Of a stretch of DNA of 12,952 nucleotides, positions 1 through 6,242 are shown piece by piece; the first letter of the stretch is position 1, and each line of letters starts with the position of its first letter. The position numbers were made by a program, and so were the translations under genes. This stretch comes from Oscillospiraceae bacterium (lineage in GTDB: Bacteria > Bacillota > Clostridia > Oscillospirales > Oscillospiraceae): positions 1-12,952 of the forward strand of contig JAEDEN010000048.1 in NCBI GenBank assembly GCA_016293265.1, given 5' to 3'. Under the pieces are notes generated by a model. It did not search any database. It was not told the DNA's origin and saw nothing but the letters and a program-made list of their open reading frames with translations.

Positions 1-338
1 CCAACGCCACGGAGAGCCGCCACGACATCATCCAGGCCGTGACCCTGGGCAGCCGTGAGGCCATGGTGGCCTTCTGCAAGGGCATCCAGGCCGCCGCTCC
101 CGTGGACAGCTATGTCACCCCCGAGCCCTGGGCCATGCCGGGCTACGATTCTGACGTCATCATGGCGGCGGGCGCCTTTGTCCAGGGCAGCTCCATCGAG
201 CTTTCCGCCGACGGCCCCATCCGTCCCCCCTACGCTGTGTATTTCCAGGGAGGACTGACTTGGTACCATGCGAAACTGGGAATCCTGATGAGCCTGCAAA
301 AGCTGGTGGAGGCCGGGATCGTCCGCCTTCCCGAGTAA
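1..338 (+). CDS. Met_gamma_lyase / aluminum-resistance family PLP protein, C-terminal part (5' end outside window)
   Basis: This is the last 111 codons of a gene that begins before the window; the reading frame is open from base 3 and ends in TAA. The tail contains PVDSYVTPEPWAMPGYDSDV, then AAGAFVQGSSIELSADGPIR, then YFQGGLTWYHAKLGI. I recognise these as the C-terminal signature of the Firmicutes Met_gamma_lyase (Pfam PF06838) family, exemplified by B. subtilis YnbB and often annotated as aluminum resistance protein. Family members are cytosolic PLP-dependent enzymes of fold type I, about 400-430 residues long, related to cystathionine/methionine lyases; the true substrate is uncertain. The PLP-binding lysine lies upstream and is not visible. 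An internal GTG at 39 is simply a valine codon, not a start. A strong terminator follows 18 nt after the stop, so this gene ends its transcript. Confidence 0.85.
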   Translation, partial: NATESRHDIIQAVTLGSREAMVAFCKGIQAAAPVDSYVTPEPWAMPGYDSDVIMAAGAFVQGSSIELSADGPIRPPYAVYFQGGLTWYHAKLGILMSLQKLVEAGIVRLPE

Positions 339-355
339 AGGACTGCCTCCACAGG

Positions 356-391
356 AAAACGCTGTGCCGCATAGCGGCACAGCGTTTTTTT
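356..391 (+). terminator. Intrinsic terminator between convergent genes
   Basis: A perfect 15-bp stem (356-370 with 374-388) has a 3-nt ATA loop. The T run at 385-391 starts within the right arm. It ends the plus-strand gene at 338. The last T overlaps the TGA stop codon (391-393, minus strand) of the convergent GT4-CsaB gene. Read on the minus strand the same hairpin ends in only four Ts, so it may also terminate the polysaccharide operon, but less efficiently. Confidence 0.9.
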
Positions 392-2604
392 CATGATTTT
401 ACCTGCTGTTCCAGAAGCTCCAGCAAAAGCCGTTCGTTCTCCCCCGCGGCGGCGGCCAGCTCCCCGGACTTCTTCCGCATCCGGGCAAGGACACCGTCGT
501 AATCCGCCATCAGGGCATCGGCGGCGGCGATGGCCGCGGCGGCGTCAAAGCGCTCCACGTGGCCGGCGGAGGGCTGGTCCAGCTCCTGCAAGTAGTGTTC
601 CACCTTGGGATCATAGACAAGGCCCATGGTGGGGACGGCCATCCGGGCAGCAAAGATCAGCGTGTGGAGCCGCATGGCAAGACACAGCTTCGCCTTCCCC
701 AGGACCCCCATCAGGTCACGGGGCGTACAGGGGCAATCCAGCAGGAAGGAAGGCTCCTCCATGGCGGCCCGCACCCGCTCCGTGGCCTCACGGTCCCGGG
801 AGGGCTGCATCATCATAAACAGCACCTCCAGGCCGTAGCGGCGGCGCAGGTGGTCGCACAGCACCGCCAAGCGGCGGGAAAACTCCTCCGTGTTGGGCCA
901 GCTTCGCACCGAAACCACCACGAACTCCCCTCCGGCGGGAAGGCCGCAGGCGCAGAGCAGTTCCTCCGCCCGCTCCGGCGGGGCGGGCGGCAGGCGGAAC
1001 ACCGGGTCGGCGGTCACATGGAGGTCGGCGCGCCTTACCCCCATCTCCCGCAGCTCCGTTTCGGAACCATGGTCCCGCAGCGTCACCACGGCGGCCTTTT
1101 CCACCGCGTTTTTCGTCCGGCAGCGGTTGCCCTTTTTACGGACGGGGCCGATGCCGTTGGCATAGAGCATGACCGGCTTTCCAAGAAGCCGGGCTGTGTG
1201 CATCACACTGAGATAGTATAGGATAGAGCGGGTGGAAGTGGTGTCCTGCAGAAGGCTCCCGCCGCCGGAGAGCAGCACATCACACCGCCGCAGGGCGGAA
1301 AAGACCTTCCAGCCCTGGAACCGGGGGATAGCCTTCAGGCCATACTGCCGCCGTGTCAGGTCCGGGTCGTTGGAAAGGACGGTGATATCCACCTCGTCGC
1401 TGACCGCGCCGATGGACTGGCGGATAGAGTCCAGAATCGCGTCATCACCGGCATTCCCGAAGCCGTAATAGCCGCTCATGACCACATGGTATTTCCGGCG
1501 GCGCACCTGGTCGTAAACACCAAGGCAGTCCCGGGCCATGCGCTCCACGGAGTAGTATTTTTGCACCACTTCCCTGCCCCAGGCGCCCAGCTCCCTCCGC
1601 CGCTGGGGCGTAAGGGCCATGGCGGAGAGGATCTCCTCCCGCATTTCCGCCGGGCTTGCCGCCGGGTCAGTGCGGCAGCAGAAGTTGGTGTCCATGGCCT
1701 TTTCCAGCTTTTCCGGAGTGAAAAGGCCGGTGTGGCCCTGGGCGCCGGAAAGAATCACAGCCTTTCCCGCAGCCATGGCCTCCAGGGCCGCCCGGGAAAC
1801 GCCCACAAAAAGGTCGCTGGACGCTATAATATCCGGGATGTCCGTGCGGGGGCCAGTGAGGATCAGGCATTCCCGGCCCAAGGCTTGGTTCACCTCCGCC
1901 GCCTTTTCCCGCAGCCGGGCGAAGTCCGTTCCGCCGCCGGTGATCAAGATGCGGACACCGGGGATCTTTTCATCCAGCTCCGGGGCGATCTCCATCAGCT
2001 CATGAGCGATGATGGCGGGTTCTTCATCCAGGCGGCTGACATGGCCGATGACAGGCGCCTCCCCCAGGCCGAACTCCCGCCGGATGGCCTGGCCGGAGAC
2101 AGCGGGGGAAAATTTCTCCGTGTCGATGCCGTTGATGGTGATGGTGATGTGCCCGGAGGGGATCCGGTATTCCTTCATCAGGTAGTCCCGGATGTCCTCC
2201 GAAACGGCCAGAGTCCGCTCCCCCCAATCGGAAAGCAGCCGCAAAGCGCCGCTGACCTGGTAGACGCCGTGGCAGGAGGTAACAAAGGGGAAGTGCATGG
2301 ACCTTGCCAATTGGCCGCACAGCATGGCAGGGATGCGGGCGTGGGCATGAACCACATCCGGCTTTTCCCGGGAAATGACATCCTTCAGAATCTTCCGGGC
2401 CCGCATCATCTCTCCCGCGGCACGGCGGTGGAGGGGCGCTTCATAATGCCTGATCCCCGCTTTTTCGATCTCCGGCACATAAACGCCGCCGTTGGAAACC
2501 ACGATGACCTCGTGTCCCTCCCGGCGCAGCTCCTTCGTCAGCTCCACGATATGGGTCTCGGCGCCGCCGATATCCAGCGCCATGGTTGCCATCAGGATTT
2601 TCAT
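391..2604 (-). CDS. csaB: Fusion of GT4 glycosyltransferase and CsaB-type polysaccharide pyruvyl transferase
   Basis: This is a two-domain protein of 737 residues. Residues 1-370 are a GT-B-fold glycosyltransferase family 4 domain: an N-terminal GGAET loop (13-17), INGID near 157-161, and an acceptor/donor region around GVSRAALEAMAAG (268-280). Only the second Glu of the usual E-x7-E motif is evident there. Residues 372-737 are a polysaccharide pyruvyl transferase: SGYYGFGNAGDDAI (377-390), LSGGGSLLQD (445-454), AMRLHTLIFA (643-652) and VYDPKV (663-668), with an alanine-rich helical tail. CsaB adds ketal-pyruvate from PEP to secondary cell wall polysaccharide, creating the ligand for SLH domains; the GT half probably adds a sugar to the same lipid-linked repeat. 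The protein is cytoplasmic with no signal peptide. The start is set by AAAAGGAG 8 nt upstream. It is the last gene of the operon, separated from the preceding gene by 75 nt containing an inverted repeat. An SLH protein is encoded divergently nearby, which supports the role. The sugar specificity is unknown. Confidence 0.9.
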   Translation of the reverse strand: MKILMATMALDIGGAETHIVELTKELRREGHEVIVVSNGGVYVPEIEKAGIRHYEAPLHRRAAGEMMRARKILKDVISREKPDVVHAHARIPAMLCGQLARSMHFPFVTSCHGVYQVSGALRLLSDWGERTLAVSEDIRDYLMKEYRIPSGHITITINGIDTEKFSPAVSGQAIRREFGLGEAPVIGHVSRLDEEPAIIAHELMEIAPELDEKIPGVRILITGGGTDFARLREKAAEVNQALGRECLILTGPRTDIPDIIASSDLFVGVSRAALEAMAAGKAVILSGAQGHTGLFTPEKLEKAMDTNFCCRTDPAASPAEMREEILSAMALTPQRRRELGAWGREVVQKYYSVERMARDCLGVYDQVRRRKYHVVMSGYYGFGNAGDDAILDSIRQSIGAVSDEVDITVLSNDPDLTRRQYGLKAIPRFQGWKVFSALRRCDVLLSGGGSLLQDTTSTRSILYYLSVMHTARLLGKPVMLYANGIGPVRKKGNRCRTKNAVEKAAVVTLRDHGSETELREMGVRRADLHVTADPVFRLPPAPPERAEELLCACGLPAGGEFVVVSVRSWPNTEEFSRRLAVLCDHLRRRYGLEVLFMMMQPSRDREATERVRAAMEEPSFLLDCPCTPRDLMGVLGKAKLCLAMRLHTLIFAARMAVPTMGLVYDPKVEHYLQELDQPSAGHVERFDAAAAIAAADALMADYDGVLARMRKKSGELAAAAGENERLLLELLEQQVKS

Positions 2605-2624
2605 GGTTCTTTCTCCTTTTGATA

Positions 2625-2654
2625 GCGGGAGTTGAACCTTGGTTCAACTCCCGC
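2625..2654 (-). repeat. Perfect inverted repeat (14-bp arms, 2-nt centre) just upstream of the csaB-fusion RBS
   Basis: Arms 2625-2638 (GCGGGAGTTGAACC) and 2641-2654 (GGTTCAACTCCCGC) are exact reverse complements around a TT centre. On the mRNA (minus strand) this forms a strong hairpin whose base lies 4 nt before the AAAAGGAG Shine-Dalgarno sequence of the GT4-CsaB gene and 25 nt after the stop of the upstream DUF4330 gene. No U run follows it on the minus strand, so it is not a standard intrinsic terminator. It may be an mRNA-processing or stabilising hairpin, a regulator of the last cistron, or a protein-binding operator. The structure is certain; the function is inferred. Confidence 0.8.
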
Positions 2655-2679
2655 CCAGCTAAAAGTCGTCGCTCTCCCC

Positions 2680-3174
2680 TTAATGGATCTCTGTCACGAT
2701 GGCGTTGAAGGCCGCGTAAGGCGTGTAAAAGCTGCGGTTGGCGTTGACGCCCAGCTCATAGACCCGGTTGATGGAATAGCGGCCGTCGGTAACGGTGCCG
2801 GTGCATTCCACGGTGATGAGGAGATTGCAGCCGTCAGCATTTGTCAGGCAGGCGTAGGTGCCGTCCTTGAGCTTTTCGGTCTTGGTGGCATCCTGACGCT
2901 CAATACGGGTGATCTTGCCGATGGCGCCGCCGGTGGAGTGGTCCTTATCGTACATCTTGTCGCCCACGGCCACGGCATCCGCCACCTGAAGGTCCAGGTT
3001 CTCCGCCAGGGCGGTAAAGGTGATGGTGGAGCCGGAATCGCCGGTGGAAGTGACGGAGAGGGTGTTGTTCTTGGCGTGGAGGGCAAAGGCCATAACGATG
3101 ACCACCAGCACCACCAGCCCGTCGATGATGCTGACCTTGCCGAAGACACGGCCGTTATTGTCAATGATCTTCAT
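2680..3174 (-). CDS. DUF4330 family single-span membrane protein (second of a tandem pair)
   Basis: A 164-residue protein recognised as DUF4330 family by its N-terminal pattern: a short basic start (MKIIDNNGRVFGKVS), then IIDGLVVLVVIVMAFAL as a transmembrane helix (about 16-33), then a beta-rich outer domain. Charge distribution suggests the N terminus is inside and about 130 residues are outside. The outer domain has a VGDKMYD...GKITRIE segment (about 82-104) and ends in a strand-rich C terminus. No catalytic motif is evident and the family's function is unknown. It is a paralogue of the gene immediately upstream: both share a G-R-x(n)-K-x(2-3)-I/L-F/I-D-G-x-V start and similar GD and GYEL/VYEL elements. 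Its ATG follows the upstream stop by 2 nt, with GAAAGGGGG as ribosome-binding site, so the two are probably translated together. The context implies a role in assembly or export of the wall polysaccharide. Confidence 0.8.
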   Translation of the reverse strand: MKIIDNNGRVFGKVSIIDGLVVLVVIVMAFALHAKNNTLSVTSTGDSGSTITFTALAENLDLQVADAVAVGDKMYDKDHSTGGAIGKITRIERQDATKTEKLKDGTYACLTNADGCNLLITVECTGTVTDGRYSINRVYELGVNANRSFYTPYAAFNAIVTEIH

Positions 3175-3176
3175 GG

Positions 3177-3677
3177 TCAGTTCCCCCTTTCAATGGCATA
3201 GACCTCGCCGGAGCCCAGATATCCGGGGCCCCGGACATAGATCTTCTCTCCCACGCGCAGCTCATAGCCCGAGCCCACCAGCACCTTCTCTTCGCCGTAG
3301 GTCACATTGGCTTCCACAACAATGTCCACATCCTCATAGCCGGGGATCTCGGCGGTGACGTAGGATTTTTCCTCCTCGTTGATGATGGAGTCCGTGGCGG
3401 GCATGGCGGCGGCGGAAACCACGGTGCCAAGCTCAAAATTCTTCACAACATCCACCAGCCTGTCCCCCGCCTTTATCAGGTCTCCCGTGCCGGGAAGGGT
3501 CTTTTGCAGGCGGATGGTATATTGAGTGGTGGCGGAGGCCGGGGCGCCCTCCGGCGCGGCGGCGGCAGGCTTCATCCGCGTCCACAGCAGCACGGCGGCC
3601 ACAGCCAGGGCAATCAGGATCACGATGCCGTCAAACAGATTCAGCTTCAAACGGAAGCGTCCCTCATTTCGTTCCAT
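3177..3677 (-). CDS. DUF4330 family single-span membrane protein (first of a tandem pair)
   Basis: A 166-residue protein. Residues 1-14 are polar and basic; NLFDGIVILIALAVAAVLLW (about 13-32) is a single membrane anchor; an Ala/Pro-rich linker (about 37-51) leads to a predicted extracytoplasmic beta domain. Visible elements are IKAGDRLVDVVKNFELGTVV (about 68-87) and GSGYELRVGEKIYVRGPGY (about 136-154). The length and layout match the DUF4330 family, whose function is not known. The gene starts 14 nt inside the 3' end of the GT4 gene, with AAAGGAG 6 nt before the ATG, so translation is coupled to the glycosyltransferase. It is followed after 2 nt by its paralogue. The two proteins could form a heteromeric membrane complex linked to the flippase or ligase of this operon, but that is inferred only from position and topology. 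Confidence 0.8.
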   Translation of the reverse strand: MERNEGRFRLKLNLFDGIVILIALAVAAVLLWTRMKPAAAAPEGAPASATTQYTIRLQKTLPGTGDLIKAGDRLVDVVKNFELGTVVSAAAMPATDSIINEEEKSYVTAEIPGYEDVDIVVEANVTYGEEKVLVGSGYELRVGEKIYVRGPGYLGSGEVYAIERGN

Positions 3678-4794
3678 GTTGATCTCCTTTCAGCGTCTTG
3701 AGATAGACGCTTTCAATATTCCTTGCAAAAATCTGGCCGGTAAAGCGCTCCTGGAAAACCTCTCCGGCGCGGCGGGACATCTGCTTCAGCGTCTCCGGCT
3801 CGTCCATCAGGCGGGCCATGCAGCGGTAAAGGGCACCGGAATCCCGGGTGGGGAACATAAGGCCGTTATCGCCGTCCGTCACCAGCCAGGGGTTCCCGCC
3901 ATAGTCGCTGACGATGGCGGGAACGTTCATGCTGAAGCCTTCCAGAATGGAGAGGCTGGAGGTCTCGGTGCCATAGGAGGCGTTGAGCTGCACATCCAGC
4001 ACGGAGAGAAATTTCGCCACGTCACTCTGGAAGCCCAGGAAGCGGACGTGGTCATCCAGGTGGCGGGCCGTGACTTCCCCCCGCAGCTCCTGCTCGTAGT
4101 TTCCTGTGCCGGCGATGAGGAGCTTGAAGGCGCGGCCGTCCCCGGCAAGCTTTTCGGCGGCGTTCACGATATCCAGATGTCCCTTGTAGGTTTCGATCCG
4201 GGCCAGGATGCCAAAAACGAAGTCCTTCTCCGCAACGCCCCATTCCCTGCGGGCGGCGGCGCACTCCTCCCCACTCCGCCGCGCCACCGGGGCAACGCCG
4301 TTCATCATGGTGGTGATGCGCTTGGGAGAAATGCCCGCATCCGTGAGATTTTCGGCGGCGGCGGGACTGACGGCGATGATATGGTCGGAATAATGCTCGT
4401 TCAGGAGCTTGTTGACCCACCGTCCGGGAGGATAGCGCAGCTTTGCGGAAATCGGGAAGGCAGAGTGGCGGGTGAAAATGACCACCTTGCCGCACCGCCG
4501 CCCCGCGATGCGTCCGGAGAGGGCGCCGTGGGTGTGGACGATGTCGGGGTCCACTTCCCGGATGAGTTTGGTCAGCGCCCGGACGTCGTCCTTATGGTAG
4601 GAGCGGTCCGCCATGTCCTCCACCTCATAAACCGTGGCCCCAAGGTCCCGCAGAGGCTGGGCCAGCAGGCTCCCCCGGGGGACGGCCACGCAGGTGTGGA
4701 ACCTCTCCTTGTCGGCGTATTGCAGGTAGTTCAAAAGGACCCGGCCTGCGCCGCCGATGTTGGTATCACTGATGATATTCAAGACCTTAATCAT
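3664..4794 (-). CDS. Glycosyltransferase family 4 protein
   Basis: A 376-residue cytoplasmic GT4 (GT-B fold) enzyme. The N-terminal domain shows ISDTNIGGAGRVLLNY (8-23; glycine-rich acceptor loop), PDIVHTHGALSG (83-94) and HIIAVSP (138-144). The C-terminal nucleotide-sugar domain shows GILARIETYKGHLDIV (195-210), LLIAGTGNYE (225-234) and the E-x7-E motif at E277/E285 in TETSSLSILEGFS. It likely adds a sugar to a lipid-linked repeat of the wall polysaccharide; donor and acceptor cannot be told from sequence. The frame stays open for 68 more codons upstream, but those are out-of-frame sequence of the preceding gene. I place the start at the ATG at 4794 because the GT4 fold begins there, AAGGGAG lies 9 nt upstream, and it makes a classic ATGA overlap with the stop of the upstream gene. 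The 3' end overlaps the next gene by 14 nt. Confidence 0.9.
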   Translation of the reverse strand: MIKVLNIISDTNIGGAGRVLLNYLQYADKERFHTCVAVPRGSLLAQPLRDLGATVYEVEDMADRSYHKDDVRALTKLIREVDPDIVHTHGALSGRIAGRRCGKVVIFTRHSAFPISAKLRYPPGRWVNKLLNEHYSDHIIAVSPAAAENLTDAGISPKRITTMMNGVAPVARRSGEECAAARREWGVAEKDFVFGILARIETYKGHLDIVNAAEKLAGDGRAFKLLIAGTGNYEQELRGEVTARHLDDHVRFLGFQSDVAKFLSVLDVQLNASYGTETSSLSILEGFSMNVPAIVSDYGGNPWLVTDGDNGLMFPTRDSGALYRCMARLMDEPETLKQMSRRAGEVFQERFTGQIFARNIESVYLKTLKGDQHGTK

Positions 4795-6239
4795 TCCAGG
4801 CATCTCCCTTCCGGCATCCCGCTCCGTTTGGCCGCCAATACGCCAACGGCGAGATACACCCAGAAAATCAGCATTACGCGGTAATTGTAGAAGGAGTAAT
4901 CCGTCATAGCCTGCACCAAAAAGCCCGCCATGCCGGCGATGAAGGCGATCTGCAAAATGCGGCTGGCAAAGTCCTTCTCTTTGCCAAGGGAGGTACAAAG
5001 GCTGCGGAAATACCAGAACAGCGCCAGTAGGAACACGGCCAGGGCGCAGATGCCGGCATCACAGACGATCTGCAAAAACAGGTTATGGGAGTGGGGGGCC
5101 ACGATGGTATTGTAGCTGTAAGCGGGATAGACCTTGTTGAAGGCAGCTTCGCCGGGACCCACGCCGCAAAGCCAGTAGCCGTCCTTCAGCATGGCAAGGC
5201 TGCCAAGCCAGATGAAAACGCGGTAAGAGGTGGAGTTGTCCTTCAGGTTGCCAATGCTGGTAAAGCGGGAGACAACGGTTTCCGGCAGGACAAAATACAA
5301 CGCCACCAAAGCAAAGGGAGCCAGCAGGATGAGCCGGGGGTCCAGCAGCACGAAGAAAATGGCCGCCGCGAACAGAAGGCCCAGCCAGGCGCCCCGGGAG
5401 AAGGTGAGGATCATGCACACGCACATGACGGCGCAGCTTCCAAAGTAGAATACCCGCTCCCCCCAGTTTTTGGAGGAAAGGAGTTTGGCACCGCCCAGCG
5501 GTATCATCAGCACCAGGTACTGGCCCAGCATATTGGGGTTCTGGAGGGTGCCGGAGACGCGGAAGCTGATGGAGGAGAACATATCGCTGTCCACCCAGGC
5601 GGCGGACTGGTAGCCCCAGCGGAAGAAATACTGGCAGATGCCGTAGCAGGAGACCGCCGCCCCCGCCAGGACCAGGAGGAAGATGACGGCGTCCAGCTGC
5701 TGCCGCTTTGTCACAGCGCTGCCCAGCACCACGGCGAAGAGGATGAAGGCAACAGAGAGAATGCCGGGAAAGAGGCTCTCCCTCGGGGTGACGGAGGTGA
5801 GGGTGGCCACCAGGTAGATGGCGGCATAGAGGATCACGAAGCGGTTGACGGAGGCATACTCCAGCCGGTGCTTCCGGCGCAAAATGCCCAGGAGCAGCGA
5901 GCAAAAGCCCACCATCACCAGTGCCAGCACCACCATGGTGGGCAGGATGGGCATCATGGCCGCCGCCAGGGCACACCAGAAAAAGCACTGGGTGAAGATG
6001 CTGCCGGAAAAGAGCTTTTCCAGATGCAGCAGATCATAGACCCTGCAAAGGAGTGCCTGGATCCAACTCCAAAGCCGGTAAAAGATGCTGCTTTGGGAGA
6101 TGGCCTCTCCCCGGTCCTCCGACCGGGCAAACCAGCCGATGAGGCGGCTTTCCCGCCACTGGCGGCTCATCCAGAGGCAGAGCCTCTCCAGCCCGCGGCC
6201 CAAAAGGCTGGTACGCCATACACGTTTCATCGTTTCCAT
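4791..6239 (-). CDS. O-antigen ligase / polysaccharide polymerase family membrane protein (Wzy_C/WaaL-like)
   Basis: A 482-residue integral membrane protein with about 12 hydrophobic segments between residues 84 and 470. Family hallmarks are SGTLQNPNMLGQYL (229-242), TFSRGAWLG (279-287), GVGPGEAAFNKVYP (359-372) before a large outer loop, and the conserved APHSHNLFLQ (381-390), whose His residues are typical of O-antigen ligase family enzymes. A DYSFYN motif (447-452) lies near the end. Members join or polymerise undecaprenyl-diphosphate-linked glycans on the outer face of the membrane. In a Gram-positive this could polymerise repeats or transfer the polymer to peptidoglycan. The first 80 or so residues form an Arg/Trp-rich, probably amphipathic cytoplasmic extension. 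The start ATG is 3 nt after the MurJ-like stop, with GAGGA 6 nt upstream. The stop overlaps the next GT4 start (ATGA). Ligase versus polymerase cannot be decided from sequence alone. Confidence 0.88.
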   Translation of the reverse strand: METMKRVWRTSLLGRGLERLCLWMSRQWRESRLIGWFARSEDRGEAISQSSIFYRLWSWIQALLCRVYDLLHLEKLFSGSIFTQCFFWCALAAAMMPILPTMVVLALVMVGFCSLLLGILRRKHRLEYASVNRFVILYAAIYLVATLTSVTPRESLFPGILSVAFILFAVVLGSAVTKRQQLDAVIFLLVLAGAAVSCYGICQYFFRWGYQSAAWVDSDMFSSISFRVSGTLQNPNMLGQYLVLMIPLGGAKLLSSKNWGERVFYFGSCAVMCVCMILTFSRGAWLGLLFAAAIFFVLLDPRLILLAPFALVALYFVLPETVVSRFTSIGNLKDNSTSYRVFIWLGSLAMLKDGYWLCGVGPGEAAFNKVYPAYSYNTIVAPHSHNLFLQIVCDAGICALAVFLLALFWYFRSLCTSLGKEKDFASRILQIAFIAGMAGFLVQAMTDYSFYNYRVMLIFWVYLAVGVLAAKRSGMPEGRCLE

Positions 6240-6242
6240 AGA

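Noticed and set aside
2625..2654. The inverted repeat read as a tRNA T-arm or tRNA remnant, because of the GGTTCAA string
   Set aside because: No acceptor, anticodon or D-arm can be formed around it and there is no CCA-adjacent structure. It is a simple perfect hairpin.
2625..2654. The same hairpin read as an intrinsic terminator of the operon before the csaB fusion
   Set aside because: No T run follows on the minus strand, and the downstream gene has its own RBS but no visible promoter, so read-through is needed.
4795..4998. A 68-codon N-terminal extension of the GT4 gene
   Set aside because: It lies within the ligase-like coding region in another frame, resembles no GT4 N terminus, and the ATG at 4794 has an RBS and an ATGA overlap.
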